DNA of 64,000 nt, taken from positions 1 through 64,000 of the forward strand of contig NZ_BBIV01000011.1 in NCBI RefSeq assembly GCF_000730665.1, read 5' to 3'. Both the position numbers and the translations under genes were made by a program. Below are positions 27,395-36,393 of the stretch, in pieces. Under the pieces are notes generated by a model. It saw nothing but the letters and a program-made list of their open reading frames with translations, made no database searches and had not been told where the DNA came from. This DNA comes from Pseudomonas plecoglossicida NBRC 103162 = DSM 15088. Its GTDB lineage: Bacteria > Pseudomonadota > Gammaproteobacteria > Pseudomonadales > Pseudomonadaceae. Within the stretch, counting starts at the first letter, position 1. Each line of letters begins with the position of its first letter.

Positions 27395-28158
27395 GCCCCT
27401 GGCGCCTGTTGCTGACCCGGCCCGAAGAGGACTGCGCGGCACTGGCGCAGAGCCTGGCAGTGGCGGGTGTGGCCAGCAGCTGCCTGCCATTGCTGGCAAT
27501 CGAGCCCGTGCAACTGGGTGACTGCCAGCGCGAGCAGCTTGCCGGCCTGGCGCAATACCAGGCCATTATCGTGGTCAGCAAGCCGGCAGCCAGGCTGCTG
27601 CTTGAGCAGCTCGTCCAGGCTGGGCTGCAGCCCCCGGAAACCGGCTGGTTCACGGTCGGGGAGGCAACGGCGGGGGTGCTTCAGGCCGCTGGTCTGGAGG
27701 TGACCTTCCCTACGCAAGGTGATGACAGTGAGGCCTTGCTCGCAGTGCCGTTCCTGCGCAAGGCTATCGCGCTTCCTGCATCACGCGTCCTGATTGTCCG
27801 TGGTGTCGGAGGTCGCGAACTGCTGGCCGAGCGTCTTGCAGAGCAAGGTGCTAGTGTCGATTATCTGGAACTGTATCGTCGCTGCCTGCCGGCGTACCCG
27901 GCGGGCACACTGCTGCGCCGCATCGAGGCGGAACGCCTCAATGGCCTGGTGGTCAGCAGTGGGCAGGGTCTCGAACACTTGCAGCAGCTGGCTGCCGGCG
28001 AATGGCCGCGGGTGGCACGTCTGCCGTTGTTCGTGCCCAGCCCTCGCGTCGCCGAGCAGGCCCGGGCCGCCGGGGCGCAACAGGTTGTGGATTGCCGTGG
28101 CGCCAGTGCCACGGCCTTGCTGGCAGCCGTGCAGCGCAGCGCTGCACCTGCCTCTTAA
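27391..28158 (+). CDS. hemD: Uroporphyrinogen-III synthase
   Basis: A 255-residue enzyme closing hydroxymethylbilane to uroporphyrinogen III with inversion of ring D. The start [11 protein letters not shown] and the two-lobed pattern with [10 protein letters not shown] and [14 protein letters not shown] fit the poorly conserved HemD family. It begins with GTG inside the hemC stop (GTGA), so translation is coupled. Identity rests on weak family motifs plus the operon position, which together are strong. Confidence 0.94.
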   Translation: MSPWRLLLTRPEEDCAALAQSLAVAGVASSCLPLLAIEPVQLGDCQREQLAGLAQYQAIIVVSKPAARLLLEQLVQAGLQPPETGWFTVGEATAGVLQAAGLEVTFPTQGDDSEALLAVPFLRKAIALPASRVLIVRGVGGRELLAERLAEQGASVDYLELYRRCLPAYPAGTLLRRIEAERLNGLVVSSGQGLEHLQQLAAGEWPRVARLPLFVPSPRVAEQARAAGAQQVVDCRGASATALLAAVQRSAAPAS

Positions 28159-28203
28159 GGCGCTAAGCTCAGAGCGGAGTGCCCCCATGCAAAGGATGGA
28201 TAC

Positions 28204-29304
28204 GTGAGCGAAACTGTCTTGTCGAACAATGATCAGCCGTCGGCCCAGGAGCCGACGCAACCGGCCACCACGCCATCCGCCAAGCGCTCTGGCAGTGGTC
28301 TGGCCTTGCTGGCGCTGCTGGTAGGCGCAGCCGGGGTTGCGGTAGGTGGTTGGGGCGTCTGGCAGGTGCGGCAGCTGCAAGGCAGTGAAGTGAGCCAGGG
28401 TCAGCACCTGGAGGCGCTGAACCAGCGCGCTGCGGCGCTCCAGCAGCGCGAGCAGCAGATCAGCGCCCAGCTGGCCAGCCTGCCGGCCGCGAGCGAGCTG
28501 GAAGACCGCCGTCGCCTGGTGGCACAACTGCAGGGCGATCAGCAGCGCTTGAGCCAGCGCCTGGAAACCGCACTGGGCGAGAGCCGCAAGGAATGGCGCC
28601 TGGCCGAGGCCGAGCACCTGCTGCGCCTGGCCACCCTGCGCCTTTCGGCGTTGCAGGACATCACCAGCGCCAAGGCGCTGGTCGAGGGCGCCGACGAAAT
28701 CCTCCGCGAACAGAGCGACCCAGGCGCCTTCGCTGCACGCGAGCAGCTGGCGCGCAGCCTGGCGACACTCAACAGCACCCAGCAACCGGACCGCACCGGG
28801 CTGTTCCTGAAGCTGGCTGCCCAGCGTGACATGGTGCAGCAGCTGAACGCCCAGTCGCCGGAGTTCGACAGCAATGCCGACGCGCTCGGCGCCCTGACCG
28901 CCGATGGCGATGGGGCAAGCCGCCTTTCGCAATGGTGGGCGGAGATTTCCAAGTACTTCCAGATCGATTTCGATGCCGACGACAATGTCCGGCCACTGCT
29001 TGCCGGGCAGTCCCTCAACCAGTTGCGCCTGGCCCTGAGCCTGACCATCGAGCAAGCCCAGTGGGCCGCGCTCAACGGTGACGCCAAGGTCTACAACCAG
29101 GCGCTGGATGATGCGCGCAGCGTGCTGCTGGCCAACTTCAATGCCGACAACCCGCAGAGCAAGGCCATGCTCGACAGTCTCAACGCGCTGGCCGAGCAGC
29201 CGGTCTCGGTGGTCACCCCTGACCTGAGCGAAAGCCTGGCTGCAGTGCAAGCCTACATCCAGCGCCGCCACCTGCCCGCCGAGACCGAGGGGGCCAAGCC
29301 ATGA
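28204..29304 (+). CDS. hemX: HemX-type membrane protein (uroporphyrinogen-III C-methyltransferase-like)
   Basis: A 366-residue inner-membrane protein. A short polar N-terminus leads to one membrane segment (GLALLALLVGAAGVAVGGWGVW, about 35-55), followed by a long coiled-coil region rich in Gln and Glu and a periplasmic domain. It lacks a SAM-binding fold although the family is often annotated as a methyltransferase. Translation starts at GTG after AAAGGATGGATAC. Its stop overlaps hemY (ATGA). Exact role in haem synthesis is unknown; a scaffold is plausible. Confidence 0.9.
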   Translation: MSETVLSNNDQPSAQEPTQPATTPSAKRSGSGLALLALLVGAAGVAVGGWGVWQVRQLQGSEVSQGQHLEALNQRAAALQQREQQISAQLASLPAASELEDRRRLVAQLQGDQQRLSQRLETALGESRKEWRLAEAEHLLRLATLRLSALQDITSAKALVEGADEILREQSDPGAFAAREQLARSLATLNSTQQPDRTGLFLKLAAQRDMVQQLNAQSPEFDSNADALGALTADGDGASRLSQWWAEISKYFQIDFDADDNVRPLLAGQSLNQLRLALSLTIEQAQWAALNGDAKVYNQALDDARSVLLANFNADNPQSKAMLDSLNALAEQPVSVVTPDLSESLAAVQAYIQRRHLPAETEGAKP

Positions 29305-30539
29305 AGCGCGTCTACCTGCTGGCGGTGCTGGCCATCGTGATCGCCGCAGCACTGGGCATCGCCGTGGCCAAGCACAGCGGCTATGTGCTGATTTCCTATG
29401 GCGGCTTCCGCTACCAGTCGGGGCTGTGGGCCGCGCTCGCCGCGTTGGTCGCGATCGTCGTGGTGCTGTGGCTGCTGCGTTACCTGGTAGGGCTGGTGCT
29501 GACCTCCAGCGGTGTGGTCAACCCGTGGTCGCGCCGCAACCGCAGCCGGCGTGTGCGCATCGCCATCGAACAGGGCCAGCTGGACCTGGCCGAGGGCCGC
29601 TGGGCCAGCGCCCAGCGCCACCTGCACCGTGCTGCCGAAGCTGAACGGCAACCACTGCTGTATTACCTCGGTGCGGCGCGCGCGGCCAACGAGCTGGGTC
29701 GCGCGCAAGAAAGCGACAATCTCCTGGAGCGCGCGCTGGAGCGCCAGCCACAGGCCGAGCTGGCCATTGCCCTGGCCCATGCGCAGATGCAGATGGACCG
29801 TGGCGAAAGCGACGGCGCGCTGGAAACCCTGCTGGCCATGCAAGAGCGGCACCCGCATAACAATCAGGTGCTGCGCCTGTTGCAACGGCTGTATCTGGAG
29901 CGTGGCGACTGGTCGGCATTGATCCGCCTGTTGCCCGACCTGCGCAAGAACAAGGTGCTTCCGACCAGCGAGCTGGCCGCGCTGGAGCAGCGGGCCTGGG
30001 GCCAGAACCTGAGCCTGGCGGCCACGCGTGGCGATGATGCGCAGAGCGCTCGCCAGGCACTGGAGCGTGCCTGGCAACAGCTGACTGCCGCCCAGCGCCA
30101 GGAGCCGCAGCTGGTGTTGGCTTATGCCGAGCAGCTGCGTCAGGTGGGCGCCCAGGGCGAGGCCGAGCAGGTGCTGCGCGGTGCGCTCAAGCGTGACTAC
30201 GAAAGCCATCTGGCTCGCCTGTATGGGCTGGTCCGCGGCGATGACCCGGCGCGTCAGCTGCAGACGGCCGAATCCTGGCTCAAGGACCACCCGCAGGATC
30301 CGAGCCTGCTGCTGACCCTCGGCCGGTTGAGTTTGCAGAACCGCTTGTGGGGCAAGGCTCGCGACTACCTGGAAAGCAGCTTGCGCATGGAGCGCAATCC
30401 GGAAACCTGCGCCGAGCTCGCCAGGTTGCTGGCAGGGCTTGGCGAGACCGAGCGCAGCAATCAGCTCTTCCAGGAAGGCCTTGGCTTGCTCGATGAGCGC
30501 CTGCTGGCGTTGCCATTGCCAGAAGGCGTGCGCGCCTGA
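29301..30539 (+). CDS. hemY: HemY-type TPR membrane protein
   Basis: A 412-residue inner-membrane protein with two N-terminal membrane segments (YLLAVLAIVIAAALGIAVAK and LWAALAALVAIVVVLWLLRY), then TPR helices through most of the length (AERQPLLYYLGAARAANELG, ALAHAQMQMDRGESD). This is the proteobacterial HemY_N/TPR protein, not the protoporphyrinogen oxidase of Gram-positives with the same name. It overlaps hemX by 4 nt and ends the operon at a strong terminator. Confidence 0.93.
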   Translation: MKRVYLLAVLAIVIAAALGIAVAKHSGYVLISYGGFRYQSGLWAALAALVAIVVVLWLLRYLVGLVLTSSGVVNPWSRRNRSRRVRIAIEQGQLDLAEGRWASAQRHLHRAAEAERQPLLYYLGAARAANELGRAQESDNLLERALERQPQAELAIALAHAQMQMDRGESDGALETLLAMQERHPHNNQVLRLLQRLYLERGDWSALIRLLPDLRKNKVLPTSELAALEQRAWGQNLSLAATRGDDAQSARQALERAWQQLTAAQRQEPQLVLAYAEQLRQVGAQGEAEQVLRGALKRDYESHLARLYGLVRGDDPARQLQTAESWLKDHPQDPSLLLTLGRLSLQNRLWGKARDYLESSLRMERNPETCAELARLLAGLGETERSNQLFQEGLGLLDERLLALPLPEGVRA

Positions 30540-30544
30540 CCGAT

Positions 30545-30585
30545 CCTTGGGCCCGTGCGGGTGCACGGGCCCAAGGTTGTTTCTT
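30545..30585 (+). terminator. Terminator of hemCDXY
   Basis: A perfect 14-bp stem, CCTTGGGCCCGTGC (30545-30558) with its complement at 30563-30576, loop GGGT, followed by TTGTTTCTT. Confidence 0.92.
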
Positions 30586-30734
30586 CATTGCCATCTCCGA
30601 GAAATTTCCTACTAATCGGCCAGAGATTTCCCCCCTCTCCCGGTGACTTCTCGCGCCTGTCTTGCCTTGAAACAAAGCGTGTGTTTCCTCTACCGTTTCA
30701 AACCACTCAAGTCACTTCCGGACCTCCATCACCC

Positions 30735-31238
30735 ATGCCGGCCCGTCTGCGCACGTTCTTTCTTCCTGGCTGCCTGGCCTCGCTGGTTGTGCTTGCGGTG
30801 TCCTTCTACCTGGAAGCGACCTTGGGGCTGATGCCTTGCCCTCTGTGTCTCAGCCAGCGTTTGCTGTTAGGCGTGTATGCAGCGATCTGCCTGTGCGCGG
30901 CCTTGCATTTGCCTGGCCCGCTCGGCATTCGACGTTACGCCGGGGCAGCGCTGGCCAGTTCGGCACTCGGGACACTGCTGGCGGCACGGCATGTCTGGTT
31001 GCAGGGCGCCGACCCTGCCAGCCCTGTTGGCTCGTCGTCGATCTGGCACCTGCTCGAGCAGTCTTGGGGCGGCGTGATCCGGCAGTTGCTGCTGGGTGGC
31101 CCGGACTGCAGCTCACTGAGCTGGAGCTTTCTCGACCTCACCATGCCCGAATGGAGCCTGCTCGCCTTCGTCCTGCTGGCGATGCTGCCCATGGCCTGTT
31201 TGCTGGCGTATCGTTTCCGCACCCTCGGCAAAACTTGA
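30735..31238 (+). CDS. dsbB: DsbB-family disulfide bond formation protein lacking one usual cysteine
   Basis: A 167-residue inner-membrane protein with four hydrophobic segments. DsbB reoxidises DsbA and passes electrons to quinone using two periplasmic Cys pairs. The first pair is present (Cys35-Pro-Leu-Cys38), and Arg42 (quinone site) follows. In the second loop Cys125 (GGPDCSSLSW) matches the last cysteine of E. coli DsbB, but its partner is absent: residues 94-105 read PASPVGSSSIWH. So this is probably the DsbH-like paralogue seen at this locus in Pseudomonas, with altered chemistry. The ATG at 30735 gives the normal N-terminus. Confidence 0.87.
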   Translation: MPARLRTFFLPGCLASLVVLAVSFYLEATLGLMPCPLCLSQRLLLGVYAAICLCAALHLPGPLGIRRYAGAALASSALGTLLAARHVWLQGADPASPVGSSSIWHLLEQSWGGVIRQLLLGGPDCSSLSWSFLDLTMPEWSLLAFVLLAMLPMACLLAYRFRTLGKT

Positions 31239-31324
31239 CCCAGCGCAAACGTTGGGCGCTAACGCGACCAGTGGTGCTACGCCAAGGTATTAAACGCTTG
31301 TATGAACTTTGTCTGCTGCGTACC

Positions 31325-31353
31325 TTGATGGTCAGCACGCGCGGGAATAATCT
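31325..31353 (+). promoter_or_regulatory. Candidate sigma-70 promoter of rsd/algQ
   Basis: TTGATG (31325-31330) and TAATCT (31348-31353) are separated by exactly 17 bp, about 117 bp before the rsd start codon. Confidence 0.55.
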
Positions 31354-31469
31354 CCCAGCACGCATACCGAAAATACAACTGCTCGATGCCGTCCTGCTGA
31401 TGTCACCTTTGTGCTGCGCGGTCGTGGTGCGAGGTGCAGCGGCATCTACCCAGAAGGGAAGAGATCGCC

Positions 31470-31940
31470 ATGCTCGATAGTTGTCAGAACGCCCAGGAAC
31501 GCTGGGGTGGGGTTCACAAGCTGATCGACCGTTGGCTGGAGGAGCGCCAGGAACTGGTGCAGGCTTTCCGCGCATTGCGCGATGCCAAGCCGGCCTTCGC
31601 CGACAAGGACAAGAACCGGGATTTCTGCGCGATCCTCGTCGACTATGTCTCGGCCTGGCATTTCGAGGTCAGCGAACAGCTGGTCAGCGAGGCCAAGGCC
31701 TTCGGTGACACCCGTGGCCTGGAGCTGGCCACGCAGATCAATCCTCGTATCGATGACAGCACCCAGATCGCACTGGCATTCAATGACCATTGCGAGAAGG
31801 GCGAGTGCAAGGACCCGGAACGTTTCGCGGAGAAACTGGGCAAGCTTGGCAGCCTGCTGCACGAGCGCTTCGAACTCGAAGACTGCCTGATCGAGGTGCT
31901 GCACAACGCACACAAGGAAGAGGGCGCGGTCCAGGCGTGA
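31470..31940 (+). CDS. rsd: Rsd/AlgQ anti-sigma-70 regulator
   Basis: A 156-residue all-helical cytoplasmic protein matching AlgQ of Pseudomonas and Rsd of E. coli. It binds region 4 of sigma-70 and favours alternative sigma factors in stationary phase; in P. aeruginosa it influences alginate, rhamnolipid and pyoverdine production. The start [23 protein letters not shown] is the family signature. GAAGGGAAGAG precedes the ATG. It lies between dsbB and algP, the conserved alginate-regulator neighbourhood. Confidence 0.93.
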   Translation: MLDSCQNAQERWGGVHKLIDRWLEERQELVQAFRALRDAKPAFADKDKNRDFCAILVDYVSAWHFEVSEQLVSEAKAFGDTRGLELATQINPRIDDSTQIALAFNDHCEKGECKDPERFAEKLGKLGSLLHERFELEDCLIEVLHNAHKEEGAVQA

Positions 31941-31949
31941 CGCGCAGCG

Positions 31950-32603
31950 TCAGTCACCGACCGCCAGCAGCTCGATCTCGAATACCAGTGGTGTGTAGGG
32001 CGCAATCAGGTCACCTGCGCCCTCTGCACCGTAGGCTTGTGCAGAAGGAATCACCAGGCGCCATTTCGACCCTGCTTTCATCTGCGGCAAGGCCACCCGC
32101 CACCCTTCGATCACTGAGTCCAGGCTGAACCATTGTGGCTGCTGGTTCTGGTCGAATATCGATCCGTCTGGCAGCCTGCCGACATAACGCACTTGTACCT
32201 TGCCGTCGGCTTTTGGCAGTGCGCCATTGCCTCTGCTCAGTTCACTGTAGAGAACCCCTTCAGGCAGTTCATGCACGCCAGCACGTGCGCGTTCATTGGC
32301 CATGAAGCGTGTCTCGATGGCCTGCAGTTTCGTCACTTCGGCCTGCGCCGCATGTTCTTCATGCTGCTGCAGGATCGCATCCATGCGCGCCTTGTCGAGT
32401 TTCAGCGGCTGATTCTGGTAGGACTGGCGCAGGCCTTCGACCAGTGCATCCAGTTGCAGTCCAGGTACCTCCTGGCGCAGCCGTTCACCCAGACTTGCAC
32501 CCAGGCTGTAGGCCAGGTCGGTGTCGTCGGTGGGGGCAGCATCGGGGGCGGCCAGGGCGATGGGCGCCAGCAGGCACAGGCCGAACACAAGATAACGAGG
32601 CAT
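31950..32603 (-). CDS. Periplasmic FKBP-type peptidyl-prolyl isomerase
   Basis: A 217-residue exported protein. It has a signal peptide (MPRYLVFGLCLLAPIALAA), an N-terminal FKBP dimerisation domain (DLAYSLGASLGERLRQ... about 25-110), and a C-terminal FK506-binding catalytic domain (VQVRYVGRLPDGSIFDQN, VIEGWRVALPQMKAGSKWRLVIP). This is the Mip/FkpA/FklB layout; it catalyses proline isomerisation and assists folding in the periplasm. ATG at 32603 has GGAG 6 nt upstream; a TTG two codons earlier is less likely. It converges on rsd. Confidence 0.93.
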   Translation of the reverse strand: MPRYLVFGLCLLAPIALAAPDAAPTDDTDLAYSLGASLGERLRQEVPGLQLDALVEGLRQSYQNQPLKLDKARMDAILQQHEEHAAQAEVTKLQAIETRFMANERARAGVHELPEGVLYSELSRGNGALPKADGKVQVRYVGRLPDGSIFDQNQQPQWFSLDSVIEGWRVALPQMKAGSKWRLVIPSAQAYGAEGAGDLIAPYTPLVFEIELLAVGD

Positions 32604-32826
32604 GCTCAACTCCAGCTCAATGAGCGATCAAGTATGCCAGCTTTGTTGGGCAGGAACGCGTAAATATCAGCAGCGTTGTGTCTAGCAACTACACTTGCAC
32701 GGAGCTGCAAGATAACAACTTTGCCCAGGCATGCAACGCGGCGTTAGCGATACTGTCACATGCCCTAGCGGCAGTAGCAGCAGAAGCATAGTATGAGCCG
32801 CAAACTCGTCAGCCAGGAGGTAAACC

Positions 32827-33855
32827 ATGTCGGCCAAAAAGAAGCCAGTAAGTACGCCGTTACACCTGCTCCAGCAACTTTCGGGCAGCCTGCTCGAACA
32901 CTTGGAAGATGCCTGCTCGCAAGCGCTGGCTGATGCGGAGAAACTGCTGGCCAAGTTGGAAAAGCAACGCGTCAAGGCCCAGGATAAACTGCACAACGGT
33001 CGCCTGAAGTTGCAGGATGCGGCCAAGGCAGGCAAAGCCAAGGCACAAGGCAAGGCCCAGAAAGCCATCGGTGAACTCGAAGGGCTGCTCGATTCGCTCA
33101 AGGATCGCCAGACGCAAACCCGTACTTACATTCAGCAACTCAAGCGCGATGCCCAGGAAAGCCTGAAACTGGCCCAGGGTGTCGGCAAGGTACGCGAGGC
33201 TGTCGGCAAGGCACTGGACCAACGCGCGGTCGCCGCCAAGTCGGCCAAGCCGGCCGCTGCCAAGGCACCTGTCAAGGCAGCCGCCAGGCCTGCGGCCAAG
33301 CCGGCTGCGAAACCTGCTGCCAGGGCACCTGCCAGAGCCGCCGCCAGCAAGGCTCCAGCCCGCACTGCGGCTGCCAAGCCCGTTGCCGCCAAAGCACCGG
33401 CCAAAGCGGCGGCCGCCAAGCCTGCTGCCAAGCCGGCCGCCGTCAAGGCCGCTCCGGCAAGAGCGGCTGCAGCCAAACCAGCCGCCAAGCCAGCCGCTAA
33501 AACTGCACCGGCAAAAGCCGCGGCCGCCAAGCCTGCAGCTAAAGCCGCACCGGCAAGAACCGCTGCAGCCAAACCTGCTGCCAAGCCAGCTGCTGCCAAA
33601 GCCGCAACCAAACCGGCAGCGGCCAAGCCAGCTGCCAAATCTGCAGCCAAGCCTGTTGCAGCCAAGCCGGCTGCCAAACCTGCAGCCAAGCGTGCTGCCG
33701 CCAAGCCCGCTGCGAAACCCGCGGCGAGCAAGCCAGTTGCCGAAGCCAAACCGGCTGCACCGGCCGCCACTGCGCCGATGACCAACTCGGTCACCCCGGC
33801 AGCGCCATCGGCACCGGCAATCCCCCCAACTCAGACGCCGTCTTCGGCCTCCTGA
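32827..33855 (+). CDS. algP: Histone H1-like regulator AlgP
   Basis: A 342-residue basic protein. Residues 1-130 form an amphipathic helical/coiled-coil domain (SPLHLLQQLSG..., AEKLLAKLEKQRVKAQDKL). Residues 135-310 are a low-complexity Lys/Pro/Ala tail of repeated KPAA and KAPA units resembling eukaryotic histone H1. In P. aeruginosa AlgP (AlgR3) binds DNA and affects algD. An excellent AGGAGG-type site precedes the ATG. The repeat tract is prone to slippage, so its length is probably variable between strains. The 3' end overlaps the convergent TIGR02444 gene by 25 bp. Confidence 0.95.
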   Translation: MSAKKKPVSTPLHLLQQLSGSLLEHLEDACSQALADAEKLLAKLEKQRVKAQDKLHNGRLKLQDAAKAGKAKAQGKAQKAIGELEGLLDSLKDRQTQTRTYIQQLKRDAQESLKLAQGVGKVREAVGKALDQRAVAAKSAKPAAAKAPVKAAARPAAKPAAKPAARAPARAAASKAPARTAAAKPVAAKAPAKAAAAKPAAKPAAVKAAPARAAAAKPAAKPAAKTAPAKAAAAKPAAKAAPARTAAAKPAAKPAAAKAATKPAAAKPAAKSAAKPVAAKPAAKPAAKRAAAKPAAKPAASKPVAEAKPAAPAATAPMTNSVTPAAPSAPAIPPTQTPSSAS

Positions 33856-34313
33856 AGCCCTGCGGCCGCGACGCGCAACTGTTCCAGCGCGTCGTGGCCA
33901 AGGGCCTGGTCGGGTGCCATCCAGGCCAGCCAATCCCCGCTACTTGCTGACGCCTGCGAGGGCCATTGAAGGGCGCACGCCTGCAGGCGCTGCAGCAACG
34001 TCTTTTCCGCTTGCAATTCCAACCCTTTCAACTGCTCACGCAGCGCCGTCAGCTGCGCGTCCTGCTGCGCAGGCGTTCGCCATGCCTGACGCAGGGCGCG
34101 CAGGGGCTGCACCACTTGCTGCTGCCAGGGGTCTGCGAGCGCGCGCAAGGCCTGCGCGCGCGCAGGGCTTGGCTCGACGCCGCGTGCCTGCAGCCAGGTC
34201 GCGCACAGCAGCAGGCAGACATCGGCCCCCAGTGCCTGCAGCTGCATACAGGATGTTTCGACACCGGGCCGCGCATACAGGGCCAGGGCGTGATTCCACA
34301 GGTCGGTGTACAT
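33831..34313 (-). CDS. TIGR02444 family protein
   Basis: A 160-residue protein beginning MYTDLWNHALALYARPGVE, the TIGR02444 signature. It is predicted helical, with two cysteines in VCLLLCATWLQ and no catalytic motif. Gene order (algP, then this, then an ABC-F gene) is conserved in Pseudomonas. Function is unknown. The start was set at the internal ATG that matches the family rather than four codons earlier. Confidence 0.85.
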   Translation of the reverse strand: MYTDLWNHALALYARPGVETSCMQLQALGADVCLLLCATWLQARGVEPSPARAQALRALADPWQQQVVQPLRALRQAWRTPAQQDAQLTALREQLKGLELQAEKTLLQRLQACALQWPSQASASSGDWLAWMAPDQALGHDALEQLRVAAAGLQEAEDGV

Positions 34314-34363
34314 GATTCCACTCACGCTACGGGTCGAGGAAGCTGGTAGACTCCGCGACCATC

Positions 34364-36274
34364 ATGATCAGACTATCCAACCTCACTTTACAGCGTGGTC
34401 CGCAGCGCTTGCTAGAAGGCGCCGAGATGACCCTGCACACCGGTCACAAGGCCGGCCTGATCGGCGCCAACGGTGCCGGAAAATCCAGCCTCTTCGCCTT
34501 GCTGCGCGGCGAGCTGTCGCCCGATGCCGGCGACTGCCAGCTGCCCGCTGACTGGCGCATCGCTCACATGCGCCAGGAGGTCGATACCCTCGATCGCCTG
34601 GCCGTGGACTATGTGCTCGACGGCGATGCGCGCCTGCGCAAGGTCCAGGCCGAACTGGCCGTGGCCGAGCAGGCCCACGACGGCACCGCCCTGGCGCGCC
34701 TGCACAGTGAGCTGGAAAGCGCCGACGGCTACACCGCCGATGCGCGTGCGCGCAAGCTGCTCGCGGGCCTTGGCTTCAGCAACGAGCAGATGGACCGCCG
34801 CGTAGGCGACTTCTCCGGTGGCTGGCGGATGCGCCTGAACCTTGCCCAGGCCTTGATGTGCCCGTCGGATCTGTTGCTGCTCGACGAACCGACCAACCAC
34901 CTCGACCTCGATGCCATCCTGTGGCTCGAAGACTGGCTCAAGGGCTACCCCGGCACGCTGTTGCTGATCTCCCACGACCGCGACTTCCTCGATGCCGTGG
35001 TCGACCATGTGCTGCATGTCGAGCAGCGCAAGCTCAACCTGTACAAGGGTGGCTACAGCGCCTTCGAGCGCACCCGCGCCGAGCGTCTGGCGCAGCAGCA
35101 GCAGGCCTACGAGAAACAGCAGGCCCAACGCGCGCACATGGAAAAGTACATCGCCCGCTTCAAGGCCCAGGCCACCAAGGCCCGCCAGGCGCAGAGCCGG
35201 ATCAAGGCCCTGGAGCGCATGGAGGAGCTGTCGGCGGCGCATGTCGATTCGCCGTTCGACTTCGTCTTCCGCGAATCGCAGAAGATTTCCAGCCCGCTGC
35301 TGAGCCTTTCCGAGGGGCGCCTGGGCTATGGCGACAAGGCCATCCTCGACAAGGTCAAGCTGCAACTGGTACCGGGTGCGCGGATCGGCCTGCTGGGCCC
35401 CAACGGCGCCGGCAAGTCGACCCTGATCAAGAACCTCGCCGGCGAACTCGAGCCGTTGTCGGGCCGTCTGGTGCGTGGCGAGAACCTCGCCGTCGGCTAC
35501 TTTGCCCAGCACCAGCTCGACTCGCTGGACGACAAGGCCAGCCCGCTGCTGCACCTGCAACGCATCGCCCCGACCGAACGTGAGCAGACCCTGCGCGACT
35601 TCCTTGGCGGCTTCGACTTCCATGGTGACCGCGTCGACGAACCGGTGGTGAATTTCTCCGGTGGTGAAAAGGCCCGGCTGGCCTTGGCGCTGATCGCCTG
35701 GGAGCGGCCGAACCTGTTGCTGCTCGATGAGCCGACCAACCACCTCGACCTGGAAATGCGCCTGGCACTGACCATGGCCTTGCAGGAGTTTGCCGGGGCA
35801 GTGGTGGTGGTTTCCCACGACCGCCACCTGCTCAAGAGCACCACCGACGAGTTCCTGTTGGTGGCCGATGGCAAGGTCGACGCCTTCGATGGCGACCTCG
35901 ATGACTACAGCCGCTGGCTGATCGAGTTCCGCCAGCGCAGTGCGCCGGCAAGCAGTGCCTCGGTCAACCCGGACAAGACCGACAAGAAGGCCCAGCGCCA
36001 GGCTGCTGCTGCCTTGCGCCAGCAGCTGGCACCGCACAAGAAGGCCGCCGACAAGTTTGAGACCGAGCTCAACCAGGTGCATGCGCAACTGGCCGAGATC
36101 GAGGCGGCGCTGGGTGACAGCGGTTTGTACGAGGCGGCGCGCAAGGATGAGCTGCGCGATCTGCTGGCTCGGCAGACCAAGCTCAAGCAGCGTGAAGGCG
36201 AGCTAGAAGAGGGCTGGATGGAGGCCCTGGAGACGCTCGAGAGCATGCAGGCCGAGCTTGAGGCGTTGTCCTGA
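34364..36274 (+). CDS. yheS: ABC-F ATPase, YheS-like
   Basis: A 636-residue soluble ATPase with two ABC cassettes and no membrane segment. Cassette 1 has Walker A GANGAGKSS (about 33), signature FSGGWRMRL and Walker B LLLLDEPTNHLDL; cassette 2 has GPNGAGKST (about 348), FSGGEKARL and LLLLDEPTNHLDL. The P-site linker between them is Gln/Arg-rich (AQQQQAYEKQQAQRAHMEKY). A C-terminal coiled coil ends the protein. ABC-F proteins act on ribosomes; YheS relieves stalling on particular nascent chains in E. coli. It is divergent from the TIGR02444 gene with only 50 bp between. Confidence 0.93.
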   Translation: MIRLSNLTLQRGPQRLLEGAEMTLHTGHKAGLIGANGAGKSSLFALLRGELSPDAGDCQLPADWRIAHMRQEVDTLDRLAVDYVLDGDARLRKVQAELAVAEQAHDGTALARLHSELESADGYTADARARKLLAGLGFSNEQMDRRVGDFSGGWRMRLNLAQALMCPSDLLLLDEPTNHLDLDAILWLEDWLKGYPGTLLLISHDRDFLDAVVDHVLHVEQRKLNLYKGGYSAFERTRAERLAQQQQAYEKQQAQRAHMEKYIARFKAQATKARQAQSRIKALERMEELSAAHVDSPFDFVFRESQKISSPLLSLSEGRLGYGDKAILDKVKLQLVPGARIGLLGPNGAGKSTLIKNLAGELEPLSGRLVRGENLAVGYFAQHQLDSLDDKASPLLHLQRIAPTEREQTLRDFLGGFDFHGDRVDEPVVNFSGGEKARLALALIAWERPNLLLLDEPTNHLDLEMRLALTMALQEFAGAVVVVSHDRHLLKSTTDEFLLVADGKVDAFDGDLDDYSRWLIEFRQRSAPASSASVNPDKTDKKAQRQAAAALRQQLAPHKKAADKFETELNQVHAQLAEIEAALGDSGLYEAARKDELRDLLARQTKLKQREGELEEGWMEALETLESMQAELEALS

Positions 36275-36393
36275 GAAATTGATGTCGTGAGTGCTGCCCA
36301 ATCGCCGGCAGACGCTACAAGAAATTTCGCTGGTCATTTTTTCACCAACCCCTTAGCTTAACGTTTTGCAACAAATGTCGAGCGAGGTGTGTG

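Noticed and set aside
36296..36321. Possible REP remnant after the yheS gene
   Set aside because: Only the CCCAATCGCCGGCA arm is present and the rest does not pair; too degenerate to list as a repeat.
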